A DNA stretch of 32,460 nt from a virus (IMGVR_UViG_3300030451_002185:1-32460), one strand, 5' to 3'; positions 7,805 to 16,954 are shown, counted from the stretch's first letter. The notes: a model not told the origin generated them from the sequence alone. Numbers and translations are program-made.

Positions 7805-8376
7805 TATGGAATATCAACCTGATTGTCTGTTGATAGGAAATAACCAGACATCACTATTGTCCCTTGGTGTGTTTTAACTGTGAACAATTTTAGATTATCT
7901 AATTCTACATTGTTACCTGCAGAATCATTCATATTGAAATTGGTTATGTACGCATGTGTAATAGTTGCTGAGTCGATTGTTGCGGAGTCAATGATTGCTT
8001 CTCCAACAGTCAAACGATTTATGATAGCACTATCAACCGTAAGTTGATCAACGTCTAAGTTGCGGATTGTTGCTGAGTCGATAACAGCACTATCGACTTC
8101 CATTGTACCAACCCTAATTCTTTTAAATGATGCGGAGTCTCCAACAAGACCTGCAACTCTAAGAACACCAGGCGAGTCGCCAAACAAATGTTCATTCAAA
8201 GAGTCAATCAAAGTTCCTACGTGATTCAGTGCACTTACAAGGTTTGAGTCCGAATGAGCAACAGCAAAGGAAGAGTCTAGGTCATCCAAGTTCCCCATGT
8301 AATCAGAGAACTGATTTACCTTGTTCATGAATGTCCCGATTGAATGTGTTAAGTCTACATTTATCTTACGTGTCAT
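7804..8376 (-). CDS. DSA-repeat structural protein, 190 aa (paralogue of next upstream gene)
   Basis: The N-terminal third (MTRKINVDLTHSIGTFMNKV, then FSDYMGNLDDLDSSF) is homologous to the 235-aa protein encoded just upstream. The middle has tandem strands of about 8-10 residues built on Val/Ile-Asp-Ser-Ala (EVDSAVIDSATI, TVDSAIINRL, AIIDSATIDSATIT at about 93-139), suggesting a small beta-helix or repeated beta-roll. The C-terminal part (FTVKTHQGTIVMSGYFL) aligns with the C-terminus of the paralogue (FFITDSAGMSGQIFFAAY). No enzymatic motif is seen. It is probably part of a peripheral baseplate or fibre complex. Confidence 0.6.
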   Translation of the reverse strand: MTRKINVDLTHSIGTFMNKVNQFSDYMGNLDDLDSSFAVAHSDSNLVSALNHVGTLIDSLNEHLFGDSPGVLRVAGLVGDSASFKRIRVGTMEVDSAVIDSATIRNLDVDQLTVDSAIINRLTVGEAIIDSATIDSATITHAYITNFNMNDSAGNNVELDNLKLFTVKTHQGTIVMSGYFLSTDNQVDIP

Positions 8377-8388
8377 ATCTTACCTCTA

Positions 8389-9096
8389 TTACGTAGTCCA
8401 CTCGGCAGAATCCAACTGGTATGCCGCAAAGAATATTTGTCCACTCATACCTGCAGAGTCTGTTATAAAAAACGGTCTTACTTTACTCACAGATCTTCCA
8501 TCCATGTGTAGGGTATTTATAAAGGCATGAGTAACAGTTGCTGAATCTATTACGACACCTAAGTCATCCCCACTGTCAGACATAAGAGAACCAACTGTAA
8601 CTTTTTCGTAGATCTGAGCACTGTCTCCAACGTTTAGAAAGTGATCGACCTTTAATCTTTTTATGTTTGCACTATCACAATCAAAGTCAAAACCTGCGGT
8701 GCCCTGACTATCTCCATGCCAGAGATAGGCAGAGTCACCATCAGGATCTGGGGGGTTTACGCCAATTCTGGGACCTGCCATAAACTCATCTGCCGCATAA
8801 AGAGTATTGGTGACAAGTTTATCTAATATCCCAGAATCTGATTGAATGTTTGCTGTTATAATAGTTGCAGGTGGGGTATCTTGAAAAAGTACTTCTAGTA
8901 TATTGTCCCCTGCAACCCCTGCATAGTTGATTGCTTCTACGAAAGAACCATCATGAGTCAGACCATTGATAGGATCTGGAGAATCGAATGTCTTACTGAG
9001 ACCATCCAAGTTCTCTGCATAGTCTGCCATTTGACCAACCTTCTGCATCATTTCTTGCATTGTGTTGGTTCTGTATACGGTGATCTGTCTTGACAT
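8389..9096 (-). CDS. DSA-repeat structural protein, 235 aa
   Basis: The protein begins MSRQITVYRTNTMQEMMQKV and DYAENLDGLSKTF, parallel to its 190-aa downstream paralogue. It has fewer repeats but keeps GDSAYLW, CDSANIKRL, GDSAQIYEKV and the hallmark VIDSATVTHAFINTL (about 187-201), which matches TIDSATITHAYITNF in the paralogue. It starts one base inside the stop of the 66-aa gene (TAATG). A TATAAATA on the minus strand at 8514-8521 inside it may give the paralogue extra late transcription. A structural role is inferred from composition and operon. Confidence 0.6.
   Translation of the reverse strand: MSRQITVYRTNTMQEMMQKVGQMADYAENLDGLSKTFDSPDPINGLTHDGSFVEAINYAGVAGDNILEVLFQDTPPATIITANIQSDSGILDKLVTNTLYAADEFMAGPRIGVNPPDPDGDSAYLWHGDSQGTAGFDFDCDSANIKRLKVDHFLNVGDSAQIYEKVTVGSLMSDSGDDLGVVIDSATVTHAFINTLHMDGRSVSKVRPFFITDSAGMSGQIFFAAYQLDSAEWTT
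8514..8521 (-). promoter_or_regulatory. Possible internal late promoter
   Basis: A perfect TATAAATA on the minus strand lies within the codons for Phe-Ile-Asn-Thr of the 235-aa gene, about 140 bases before the next start at 8376. It could fire as a late promoter, but the same octamer is also explained by coding constraint, so confidence is low. Confidence 0.3.
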
Positions 9097-9296
9097 TACA
9101 ACTTCTCTAAAATCTGTTTCATCATATCTTTGAGATCAGAAACATCGTTCTTTAGATCTTCAAGTTCTTGTTCTTTATTTTTACGTGCCGCCTTACGTGC
9201 CCTTGCCGCGTTTACCTCTTGTTCGTTAATGTTGAGAACAACACCATTTTCATCTCTAACTAGTCCTTCATGACCTTCAACTTTTAAATATGACAT
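9096..9296 (-). CDS. Small coiled-coil virion-operon protein, 66 aa
   Basis: The protein reads MSYLKVEGHEGLVRDENGVVL at the start, then a charged Arg/Ala/Lys stretch, and a C-terminal heptad helix (LEDLKNDVSDLKDMMKQIL). I recall small proteins with the same MSYLKVEGH...LVRD opening in the structural regions of T4-like cyanophages. It shares a single base with both neighbours (TAATG junctions at 9096 and 9296), so it is translated as part of the cluster. It may be a trimerising adaptor; function is not established. Confidence 0.65.
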   Translation of the reverse strand: MSYLKVEGHEGLVRDENGVVLNINEQEVNAARARKAARKNKEQELEDLKNDVSDLKDMMKQILEKL

Positions 9297-10888
9297 TATA
9301 CACTCAGTGCTATTACTCTCAAATCTCTAAAACTAGGAACCTGTGCAGAGTTGGTAGAACTCATCACAATCTTCAACTGAAACTGTGTGAATGCCGCTAT
9401 ATTACCATTGATACCACCTATTAGATATTCATAATCTCTAAATGTTGTTCCTACAGGATCGTGTGGGTTGTTTGTATCAGAAGCAATCTCTGTCCAATCA
9501 ACAACTTCTAGGTTATCACCTTCGTTTCCAACTCTGAAGTATACATCGAAACTTGCAGGTTTAGGTTTATTAGCAGATAGAATAACCTTCAGACCAACAG
9601 CACTTTGTGCCAGTTTTACAATTGAGGTTATGTGTCTAGCAGGTGTAGAACCATTCTGTGCATTCAATTCACTAACAAATGATAGTGGGACATTGAATCC
9701 GCTTGTGGCGGCAGAGTCCTGATTATCAATGATGTTATCAATTAATGTCAAAGAAGTTCTTTGAAGATCGATCACTGGTGATACAAAATTGTTTGTTGTT
9801 GACATAGCAAGTTCCATCTGGGCAGTCTTTGCTCCTATGGATATTTCTACGTCTGCTATAGAATCTGCCGCTACGACATAACATTTTTCTAATGATATGT
9901 TGTTTTTGTTTAGATCAACACCTGTAAAAGCGGCATCTAATTGATAAGGAGTTTCTGCACCTGCGAGTGATTTACCTGCAGTTCCTTTGAATGATCCAGT
10001 TATCTCCGTTCCATATGGTTTTATATTTGTTATGTTTGGCCATAATAGTGAATAAGGCATATTCTTTGTTGAAAGTATATTCTCTCCCCCACCGACTACA
10101 TCAGAGTCTGCAAGACTTCCCATCTTGAATTCATAACCTTCCATATCTACTTTAGTTATAATATGATTTCCGTTTATGGAATCCGCACTATAACCACTAA
10201 AAGCAGTCGCACCTTCAATTGCAATTGTATCTCCGACTTGTAAACCATGATTTGTTAAACTAACTCTAACATCACTATCACCTGCAAAAGTTTGTATTGC
10301 ATTCTCATCTAGTAATTCACGAGGAACACTTGCGTTATTGAGAACGACTTTACCTAAAGTACTACTTGATGTTGTGAAGTTTGCCCTTATTAAGTTAAAC
10401 TTCAAGTCTTGCTTTTGGTTTGCCGAGAATGTTTTACCATTCTGAGAATAGAACAAACTCCCTAGATTTGGATTCTTGTTTACTCGTGCCGAAGCAGATC
10501 CAACAACAGTTGCATCTATTTCAGAGATCCATATTTCATACTCTGGCGTCTCTGCGTAAACTACCATCGCGTAGTCTGTAAGTCCATTTAGGTATACTGG
10601 TTCTTCAAGAACAAAGTCAGTTGCGACAGATGCATCATTTGATGTCGCAACTGCATTGTGTGCAACATAAGCAACAGAACCTGGCAAGATCTCTACATCA
10701 GAGGGCATACCATTTCTCATCGGTCTTATGTGAACAGATACTGGCAACTGTAAGTTTGCAGTGGCAGGAAAAGTTTCTTTAAAATATAATTGTATTTTTG
10801 TTAAGAATATCCCACTTGGTTCGTCAATAAAGAATGACTGAGCAATCGGGTTCTTTGTTGTTTCGTAACCATACGAGTTTAGCGACAT
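9296..10888 (-). CDS. Virion structural protein, AQSFF-type domain, 530 aa
   Basis: The N-terminal half has the series NPIAQSFFIDEPSGIFLTKI (13-32), VSVHIRPMRNGMPS (46-59), PVYLNGLTDYAMVVYAE, WISEI and GSLFYSQNGKTFSANQKQDL (143-162). As I recall, in marine T4-like phages this series usually forms the later portion of the large DUF4815 structural protein. Here it is a separate gene starting 9 bases after the stop of the DUF4815-Hint protein. The remainder is a chain of beta domains. The likely location is the periphery of the baseplate wedge, bound to the DUF4815 protein. Confidence 0.7.
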   Translation of the reverse strand: MSLNSYGYETTKNPIAQSFFIDEPSGIFLTKIQLYFKETFPATANLQLPVSVHIRPMRNGMPSDVEILPGSVAYVAHNAVATSNDASVATDFVLEEPVYLNGLTDYAMVVYAETPEYEIWISEIDATVVGSASARVNKNPNLGSLFYSQNGKTFSANQKQDLKFNLIRANFTTSSSTLGKVVLNNASVPRELLDENAIQTFAGDSDVRVSLTNHGLQVGDTIAIEGATAFSGYSADSINGNHIITKVDMEGYEFKMGSLADSDVVGGGENILSTKNMPYSLLWPNITNIKPYGTEITGSFKGTAGKSLAGAETPYQLDAAFTGVDLNKNNISLEKCYVVAADSIADVEISIGAKTAQMELAMSTTNNFVSPVIDLQRTSLTLIDNIIDNQDSAATSGFNVPLSFVSELNAQNGSTPARHITSIVKLAQSAVGLKVILSANKPKPASFDVYFRVGNEGDNLEVVDWTEIASDTNNPHDPVGTTFRDYEYLIGGINGNIAAFTQFQLKIVMSSTNSAQVPSFRDLRVIALSV

Positions 10889-10897
10889 ATTATTTTC

Positions 10898-11311
10898 CTA
10901 TCCAGTTTTTTTAACATCTCTAGATTGGTTATTTAACTTATCTAGTACATATTGTTCGTTCTCAGGATTATTACACCATTCTATTTCATCATAGTCGGTG
11001 AACCAAGTATTATTGTGCGAGACCATTAGATGATTTGTATTCAACAAGGTATATGTTTTATCATACCCTTGGATTCTTTTTAACTTTTCATTACGCACAT
11101 CTTTAACTCTTTTCCAAGTTCCTTCATCAAAGACTGGGTGATCTCCAGTAACGTGTATTCCATTATAATCATACCAATCGTTAAGAGTACCATCACCCTG
11201 TATCACCGCATATACATGTCCACCCTCAAACATTATATCACCAATTTCTATATTAGAGATTTTCTTGGTAGATCCATCACCCATTCTAAAGAGTGTATCA
11301 TGTGCAAAACA
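10898..11311 (-). other. Hint (intein/Hedgehog-type) autoprocessing domain
   Basis: This is a 137-codon segment starting at the TGT codon at 11309-11311. Visible blocks are the nucleophile Cys with CFxxxTLF, the IEIGD strand, the TGDHPVF block with a conserved His, a WxRV strand, and the LxTxxHxxV / FxDYxE ending shared by non-splicing Hint domains. The C-terminal splice junction is absent, and about 25 further residues follow the FTDYDE motif. Predicted activity is N-S acyl shift and N-terminal cleavage, giving a mature protein of about 1228 residues. Confidence 0.75.
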
Positions 11312-14300
11312 AGTTGGTTTTCTTTCTAACTTTTTGGTTTTATTATTGTAGGTGTACGCACCTTTACTAAACCTTGCTTGGTTTCCTCTTTGCGGTCTAG
11401 CAGTAATCATACCTATATTGCTATTCCATTGTGATTTTTGTTGAACACCTGGTAAGTTTTTAACTGCTTGCCAGTGATTCCACATTGCTCCCTTACCATC
11501 ATCATTACTTCTGCTTTTTGCAGGTGCAGGTGCAGTAACGGAGGATTTAGATCCTTCAATCTCTAGCATACGTGTAGATCTTACATCTTGATGAACATTA
11601 TTTAGTACACCTTGTGCAGTGTAAGAAGCACGAGCAATAGAACCTGCGTTCTTCTCTTTGTTATTCTCAACGTCCATTATTTTGATTTCGTGTGTACCAG
11701 ATCTAAATCTAATAGTATTATTATTTGGTATCATGAAAGAGACATCAACCTTACCAGTAATATCTGTAGTCAATAACCCTGCACCATCTATGTGTGCAGT
11801 CTTACCTCTCAAGTTATTACCATGATCTTTTGTACTCGAAGAGTATCTAGCAAATGGTGCTTCACGAACATAAGGTGCCATGTTCTTACCATCCATAAAC
11901 AAGAATACGTTTGTATTCGGTCTTAGACCTTGTGCTCGGATACTAACAATACGAGATCTTATGAACGGTAACAATGAAACCTGAAGCACTCGTGTTCCAA
12001 TTATTTCTTCTAGTGTACTCTCTGATACAACTTTGTTCACTGTCTTAGTAGTTGTTCTTCCAGAAGTTTTACTTATCGTATTCGTCTGATCGCCTACTCG
12101 TAATTCTTCAAGTTCTTTACCACCCCAGTTCCATTCCCAGTTATTCCAGTTGGTTGCTTGGTTGAGACTTAACTGAGAACCACCATCAATAACAGATCTA
12201 CTTGTAACGTTAGTGTCTTTCCACTCATCAGAAGCAGGAGACAGTTGTAAGTTGCCAGTAAAGTTAGAACTTGTGTATGGGTTTATCTTAGTTGCTTGTG
12301 TCGCAAAAGGTTGTTCCATAAATGTTTCTTCGGTGTATTCTAGATACACGTTATCACCTCTACGTACAACACCAGTAGAGGTTGCGGAGTCGAACAACAT
12401 TCTTAAATTGTTCTCTGTAAACATAGGACGCATGATACCTTCGGATGGATCTATTGATGCCATATAAGCATCATTTTCAGCATCTGAGAACATGTGCGTT
12501 GTAAAGTTATCTACGAAGAACCCAGACTTGGTTCTGTTTAACCCTGCAGAGTCCAACACTTCAAAATTGCTAGTTGCTAGTTCTAGCATATTGAGTGATG
12601 TAACCTCTTCTAGGTTTGCAATCCTTGCTTCGAGTTTATTGATATCATCCATAGTATATCTACGGTGATCAATCTTTTCAACTGTAACATCGTGTTCATC
12701 CAATGTGTTTGGAAAGAATGCAAAGTTATAAAGAGGTAAAGTTCCTGCAGGAGCATCAGGCGCAGTTGGATCGAAAGCATCAACATTCTGAATGATGTCC
12801 AGTTCACCTTCTGTGTCTATTATTAACTTGTGTGCACGTGCCAGATAATACGTATTATCAGATGTCACAAAGTCTGTGGGTGTAGGAAGATACGATATGT
12901 TTGCTTCTACAAAGTTTCCTGACGAATTCATAACAGGACGAAAATCATATGCGTCTCTTAAATTTATGATATCTCCATTTGACCTAGTGAAACTTGGTAT
13001 CTTGTTATAATCTACAACACCAGTGTATGAGTTAACAGCAAAGAAGTTACCTGCACCATGACTGAAGTGATCGAACTTAACATAAACGTTTCCGACAGGT
13101 GCTGTTTCTCCATCCTTCAGAACCAGTCTTCCAAGTCCATAGAAGTTATCTCTTTGACCATCATCAAGATCAAACTTATAGTCTAGTAAGGCACCATCAG
13201 AATCTCCCACCGCAACTCTTTTAACTTCAAAGATATCTGGTTGTCCCAAGTCAAGGAACATTTCACCAGTTACTGGATCGAATGAAATAGTAGTTGTGAC
13301 TGTAGCATTTGAGGTAAGTGTTTTAGCACGAACAACTGGTGTGGATGATACACCATAGACATAGACACTTACTGCAGTATTGTTTGGTAAACCTGTAATG
13401 GTTGTTGTGTTAGATCCACCAGTAATACCACCAAGACCACCAGTAGCAATCTTGCCAGTAGGACCAAAGACTAACCAGTCTCCAGTATTGGTCAATGTGT
13501 ATGCAGATGGAATACTTACTGTGAAGTTACCAGAACCATCAGATGTTCCTGATCTAAGGATCTGAACTTCTATCTGTTGTGGATCGATTATCTTAGGTCT
13601 GTCTTTTAGGGTATCGTAAACCAATGTATTATTGAGAGGATCTTCTAAGACAATATTATTAGTAACAGGATTAGGGTTGAAGTAACTTGTAGCAGATGTA
13701 CCAATAGATCTAGCATCCCTAAAAGATTTACCTGCGTTCATCTTGATATCGAATAAGTGATATCTTAGGTCAGCACCATTCTCATGAACCGCACGAACAC
13801 GTGCAGTACCGATTGTTGAACCGCCATAATTACGTGCATCCCTCAGATTTTGCTCTGCGAATGTTGTGATGTCAGGACCCCCTACTGCAGAGTCGCCAAG
13901 AACATCTACAAAGTTACCATAGTCAACTGGCATAAACTCACCGTCAATCTTATGATCGTTTTGTGCACGTTCTACTTGTATATCAGTAGGAAGAAATCTT
14001 GCCGCACGATATCCATCAACAACCACAATACCATCACTTACTTTTAGCAATAGGTGGTTAGCAGATGAGTCTTCTTCGAAAGAGATCCGATATGGTTTTA
14101 CAATGTAGTCACCAGAGTTTTCTTTTATTCTGGTTGCAATCATATCTCTTGGAATATTGTACATCTCATCTTGTTGTGATGTAACCGCATTAAAGATAGC
14201 ACCGTTTTTTACAGTGTTAATATGAATAAAGTTATCGTCTGATTGTAAATCACTCTTTGCTGTAAGTAATAGTTTTATACAATATCTGTCAGCACCTGGT

Positions 14301-14995
14301 GCGGTAGTATTGATTGTTGCACCTTGGTTATCGTACAATTGGATATTATCATCAACACCTTGTACTTCCTGAGTAATCTTGAAACCCACATCCACACTTG
14401 GTGCGTCTGAGTATTTGCTAATGATTGCCGCTTGTGCTTCTGTGTAAACAAAGAACCCTTGAGTAAAGTATATACTCTGTCCAATAAGAGCACGAGTACC
14501 TCTACCGACTGCAGGGTTTACGTCTGTGTTTATGACTTGAACAACTCGACCAGATCCTAAACTTTCACCTGGTGTAAATCTAGGTGTAGATGTGGCACCA
14601 GAAGTAGCAGTCGTATCCACATACCGAACATAAATGGTAACAGGATCGCTGTTTACTGCCGCAACTATTTCTAGAACTTCTGCTTTGATACCAGAGGTTG
14701 CACCTGTAAGAATATCACCAACGGCAACTGTTGTCGATGTAGAAGAAGGATCAAACTTAACAAACTCGTAAGTCGTGTCTATTTGAAGACCGCCTGGTTT
14801 TACTGCCGAACCTTCTTTGAATATGTTATTACCAAATCGTTCAATCTGTTTATTGATGATTGTTTGCATCTGCGTAAGTTCACGACCCTGCAGTGCTCGA
14901 CCACTGTTGAACAATATACGATAGTAACCATCACTATCGTTGAAATCATCCTTATATTTTGTTTCAAATAAAGTATCTGTATATACTGTTGCCAT
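10898..14995 (-). CDS. Giant DUF4815 baseplate-associated protein with C-terminal Hint domain, 1365 aa
   Basis: The N-terminus has the DUF4815 signature YRILFNSGRALQGRELTQMQ and RFGNNIFKEGSAVKPGGLQI (about 25-72), typical of large wedge-associated structural proteins of marine T4-like phages. Long beta-rich domains follow, with a short coiled coil near residues 785-800 (INKLEARIANLEEV). Residues 1229-1365 form a Hint (Hedgehog/intein) module: Cys1229 in CFAHDTLFRMGDG, KKISNIEIGD, HVTGDHPVF with block B His, TWKRVKDV, and LLNTNHLMV...WFTDYDE. There is no terminal Asn followed by Cys/Ser/Thr, so cleavage before Cys1229 is plausible but full splicing is not. The gene starts 10 bases after gp8. 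Confidence 0.8.
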   Translation of the reverse strand: MATVYTDTLFETKYKDDFNDSDGYYRILFNSGRALQGRELTQMQTIINKQIERFGNNIFKEGSAVKPGGLQIDTTYEFVKFDPSSTSTTVAVGDILTGATSGIKAEVLEIVAAVNSDPVTIYVRYVDTTATSGATSTPRFTPGESLGSGRVVQVINTDVNPAVGRGTRALIGQSIYFTQGFFVYTEAQAAIISKYSDAPSVDVGFKITQEVQGVDDNIQLYDNQGATINTTAPGADRYCIKLLLTAKSDLQSDDNFIHINTVKNGAIFNAVTSQQDEMYNIPRDMIATRIKENSGDYIVKPYRISFEEDSSANHLLLKVSDGIVVVDGYRAARFLPTDIQVERAQNDHKIDGEFMPVDYGNFVDVLGDSAVGGPDITTFAEQNLRDARNYGGSTIGTARVRAVHENGADLRYHLFDIKMNAGKSFRDARSIGTSATSYFNPNPVTNNIVLEDPLNNTLVYDTLKDRPKIIDPQQIEVQILRSGTSDGSGNFTVSIPSAYTLTNTGDWLVFGPTGKIATGGLGGITGGSNTTTITGLPNNTAVSVYVYGVSSTPVVRAKTLTSNATVTTTISFDPVTGEMFLDLGQPDIFEVKRVAVGDSDGALLDYKFDLDDGQRDNFYGLGRLVLKDGETAPVGNVYVKFDHFSHGAGNFFAVNSYTGVVDYNKIPSFTRSNGDIINLRDAYDFRPVMNSSGNFVEANISYLPTPTDFVTSDNTYYLARAHKLIIDTEGELDIIQNVDAFDPTAPDAPAGTLPLYNFAFFPNTLDEHDVTVEKIDHRRYTMDDINKLEARIANLEEVTSLNMLELATSNFEVLDSAGLNRTKSGFFVDNFTTHMFSDAENDAYMASIDPSEGIMRPMFTENNLRMLFDSATSTGVVRRGDNVYLEYTEETFMEQPFATQATKINPYTSSNFTGNLQLSPASDEWKDTNVTSRSVIDGGSQLSLNQATNWNNWEWNWGGKELEELRVGDQTNTISKTSGRTTTKTVNKVVSESTLEEIIGTRVLQVSLLPFIRSRIVSIRAQGLRPNTNVFLFMDGKNMAPYVREAPFARYSSSTKDHGNNLRGKTAHIDGAGLLTTDITGKVDVSFMIPNNNTIRFRSGTHEIKIMDVENNKEKNAGSIARASYTAQGVLNNVHQDVRSTRMLEIEGSKSSVTAPAPAKSRSNDDGKGAMWNHWQAVKNLPGVQQKSQWNSNIGMITARPQRGNQARFSKGAYTYNNKTKKLERKPTCFAHDTLFRMGDGSTKKISNIEIGDIMFEGGHVYAVIQGDGTLNDWYDYNGIHVTGDHPVFDEGTWKRVKDVRNEKLKRIQGYDKTYTLLNTNHLMVSHNNTWFTDYDEIEWCNNPENEQYVLDKLNNQSRDVKKTG

Positions 14996-15005
14996 TGTTC
15001 AACCC

Positions 15006-16352
15006 TTAGAATTGTAGAATAATTTTTATATCTTCTGCTTGGTTTGCTGTTCTTTGTACAGGACCTCGGTTATCGATGTAGAGAATATCTCCAGATGCCG
15101 CGTCAACTGTTGGATTAATTAATGCTGAGTCAATAATACCTTGACCTGCACCTGTTGTCTCTTCGATGATCTCACCATCTAGGAATGGTTTGAAACCAGT
15201 TTCTTCAGTCTGGTGATAGTAAATTTTATCTGAGTCTATATCATCGATGTATGCTTTTGCAAGTGTTGTCTGACCTTCAATGATTTTGTCTGGAGTAAAC
15301 GCATTCACTGTGTTTGACAATCTCATAAATGGTAATGCCCCTGCAGTGTTTGCTGAAACTTTATTACCAGAAAAGTCAAGAGGGTTCTTGATAAGAGCAA
15401 CCTGCCTGAAGTCTTGATCTAACAAGAAGTTACTGTCATTACCTTCGATCATTGTGTGGAACATGATAGATGCTGTCTTGAGATCTACCCTTGCATCAGC
15501 ACCCACACCAGAATCGCTAAATGGTAATACTGCACGTGCCTTTGCACCAGTACCACCGCCACCGTCAATAGAAATAAGTGCTGTAGTGTAGTCCTGTCCG
15601 TGAACTAAGAACTGTCCACTGTCAGCAATTCGTACTCTTGATAATGTACCTGCCGCACTATCAATATCTGCTATTGCTCTTGCTTTAGTTCCATTACCTG
15701 TAATTGTTACGGTTGGAATACTTGTGTATCCTGTCCCACCTTCAGTGATTATGATTGATAGAACTTGACCTTTTACTGTAGCATCCTGAACTTCTTTTTG
15801 CTTTAACTCAATGCCAGTAGAGTTAGAGTCTGTGTTATGCTGTTTTTGTACAGGCATAAAGTTCGAGGATTGGAATTGTTCTTGACGTGCCGCACTGATT
15901 GTATACAAGAACTTCCAGACATATCCATCTGTAGTTCTAAATGAGTCATTGTTAGATCCTGTCGGTTCAACAACTGAAGGTTGTGCAACACCTAATCTAT
16001 TTCGACCTGCTTCTAGGCAAACATATACCTGACCATTTTCGTTCTTTACATAATAAGGTTGTGTTGGATATCCCTGTGCTCTATCGTCATACTGAGAGTA
16101 AACTGTACCATTCGACCAATTGTTTCTTGGAACAACTAGTGAAGTTGATTTTACTTTCTTGATTGACTGAAGACCATCCCTCAACTGTGATATTGTTTCT
16201 GGGTTGTTTATAGGGGTAGGAACAGTTTCATTTGAATCCCAAGGTTCTGATTTTGCAATCCCACAATAATAGTTGTGAGTTTGTTGCTCGAACTGATCAA
16301 AGAAGTCTCTCGCAATCTGTTGTCTTAGGGTGTCGGTAATGGTTGCTGGCAT
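15006..16352 (-). CDS. 8: Baseplate wedge subunit gp8-like, 448 aa
   Basis: The gp8 signature positions are present in order: GIAKSEPWDSNE (31-42; T4 gp8 has FGRSEPWSSNE), VPRNNW (74-79), VYVCLE, TTDGYVWKFLYTI, FRQVALIKNPLDF and a C-terminal YIDNRGPVQR / QAEDIKIILQF that mirrors the ENRPPI...QTEEINILFTF end of T4. It is about 115 residues longer than T4 gp8 because of an inserted Gly-rich beta domain at roughly 205-285 with GGTGYTSIPTVTITGNGTKA and DGGGGTGAKARA units. gp8 dimers bind the gp6-gp7 wedge core. The Shine-Dalgarno AGGATA precedes the start. Confidence 0.85.
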   Translation of the reverse strand: MPATITDTLRQQIARDFFDQFEQQTHNYYCGIAKSEPWDSNETVPTPINNPETISQLRDGLQSIKKVKSTSLVVPRNNWSNGTVYSQYDDRAQGYPTQPYYVKNENGQVYVCLEAGRNRLGVAQPSVVEPTGSNNDSFRTTDGYVWKFLYTISAARQEQFQSSNFMPVQKQHNTDSNSTGIELKQKEVQDATVKGQVLSIIITEGGTGYTSIPTVTITGNGTKARAIADIDSAAGTLSRVRIADSGQFLVHGQDYTTALISIDGGGGTGAKARAVLPFSDSGVGADARVDLKTASIMFHTMIEGNDSNFLLDQDFRQVALIKNPLDFSGNKVSANTAGALPFMRLSNTVNAFTPDKIIEGQTTLAKAYIDDIDSDKIYYHQTEETGFKPFLDGEIIEETTGAGQGIIDSALINPTVDAASGDILYIDNRGPVQRTANQAEDIKIILQF

Positions 16353-16362
16353 TTTCTATATC

Positions 16363-16920
16363 CTATGTATTAATGTATGAACCTAGTTCAATTCTGCGAA
16401 AATTTCCTAAGTCACTGTCGAATACTCCAAGACAAGGCAAACCTGTATTTCCATCTTTTACAAATATAAGAGTACCGTGTGTTACTTCTGAACTATCTGG
16501 TGCGGTTGCCACAGTAAAGTTTTTCAACGTAATACGATCTATGTTTGCTTCTCTTGTTCTCTCTTGCACATAATCGGAATCAATGGTGTTTATAGTATTA
16601 TTGACTGCACTATCAATATTCTTTGTTAATGCTATTGTACCGCTACTATCAGGTAAGTTGATAGCACGATCTTTTGTAGGATCAATAACACCTAATACAG
16701 TTTCAAAAGAGTCTGCAGTTGCACCTTCGAAAGTAATACCTCCTGTTGACAACTGGATCTGTTTAATAGATGCTGAGTCTGTCCCGACTATAGTTTGTAT
16801 TTGTGCAACGTTACCGTATAACTCTTCAAAGTTATCGTTTATCTTTCCTGCACCTGTGTACAGATCATCGCCTGTACCATCGTTGCCAGTCGTGCCTCTA
16901 TCTATAATTTGTCTAACCAT
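16363..16920 (-). CDS. Fibre/whisker-like structural protein, 185 aa
   Basis: The protein begins MVRQIIDRGTTGNDGTGDDL then YTGAGKINDNFEELYGNV, an opening shared by many fibre-associated proteins of marine phages, with a helix ending in INDNFEELY. It continues with DSA-type segments (VGTDSASIKQI, NIDSAVNNTINTIDSDYV) and a C-terminal beta part (HGTLIFVKDGNTG, GVFDSDLGNFRRIEL). It is the first gene after the late promoter at 16947-16954, with a good AGGAAAA ribosome site. It is placed between gp7-like and gp8, consistent with a wedge-attached element. Confidence 0.6.
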   Translation of the reverse strand: MVRQIIDRGTTGNDGTGDDLYTGAGKINDNFEELYGNVAQIQTIVGTDSASIKQIQLSTGGITFEGATADSFETVLGVIDPTKDRAINLPDSSGTIALTKNIDSAVNNTINTIDSDYVQERTREANIDRITLKNFTVATAPDSSEVTHGTLIFVKDGNTGLPCLGVFDSDLGNFRRIELGSYINT

Positions 16921-16946
16921 TTTGTTTTCCTAAAAACTAATACCTA

Positions 16947-16954
16947 TATTTATA
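16947..16954 (-). promoter_or_regulatory. T4-type late promoter (TATAAATA)
   Basis: A perfect octamer on the minus strand in the 48-base gap after the gp7/gpI-like gene. Predicted transcription start near 16941 gives a leader of about 20 nt for the 185-aa gene and the gp8/DUF4815 group behind it. Confidence 0.8.

Noticed and set aside
10898-11311. Active splicing intein in the DUF4815 protein
   Set aside because: There is no terminal Asn followed by Cys/Ser/Thr and no C-extein in frame; the motif at the end is that of non-splicing Hint domains.
13380-14971. Several plus-strand open frames of 61-65 codons opposite the DUF4815 gene
   Set aside because: They lack ribosome sites and family patterns and mirror the strongly coding minus strand.
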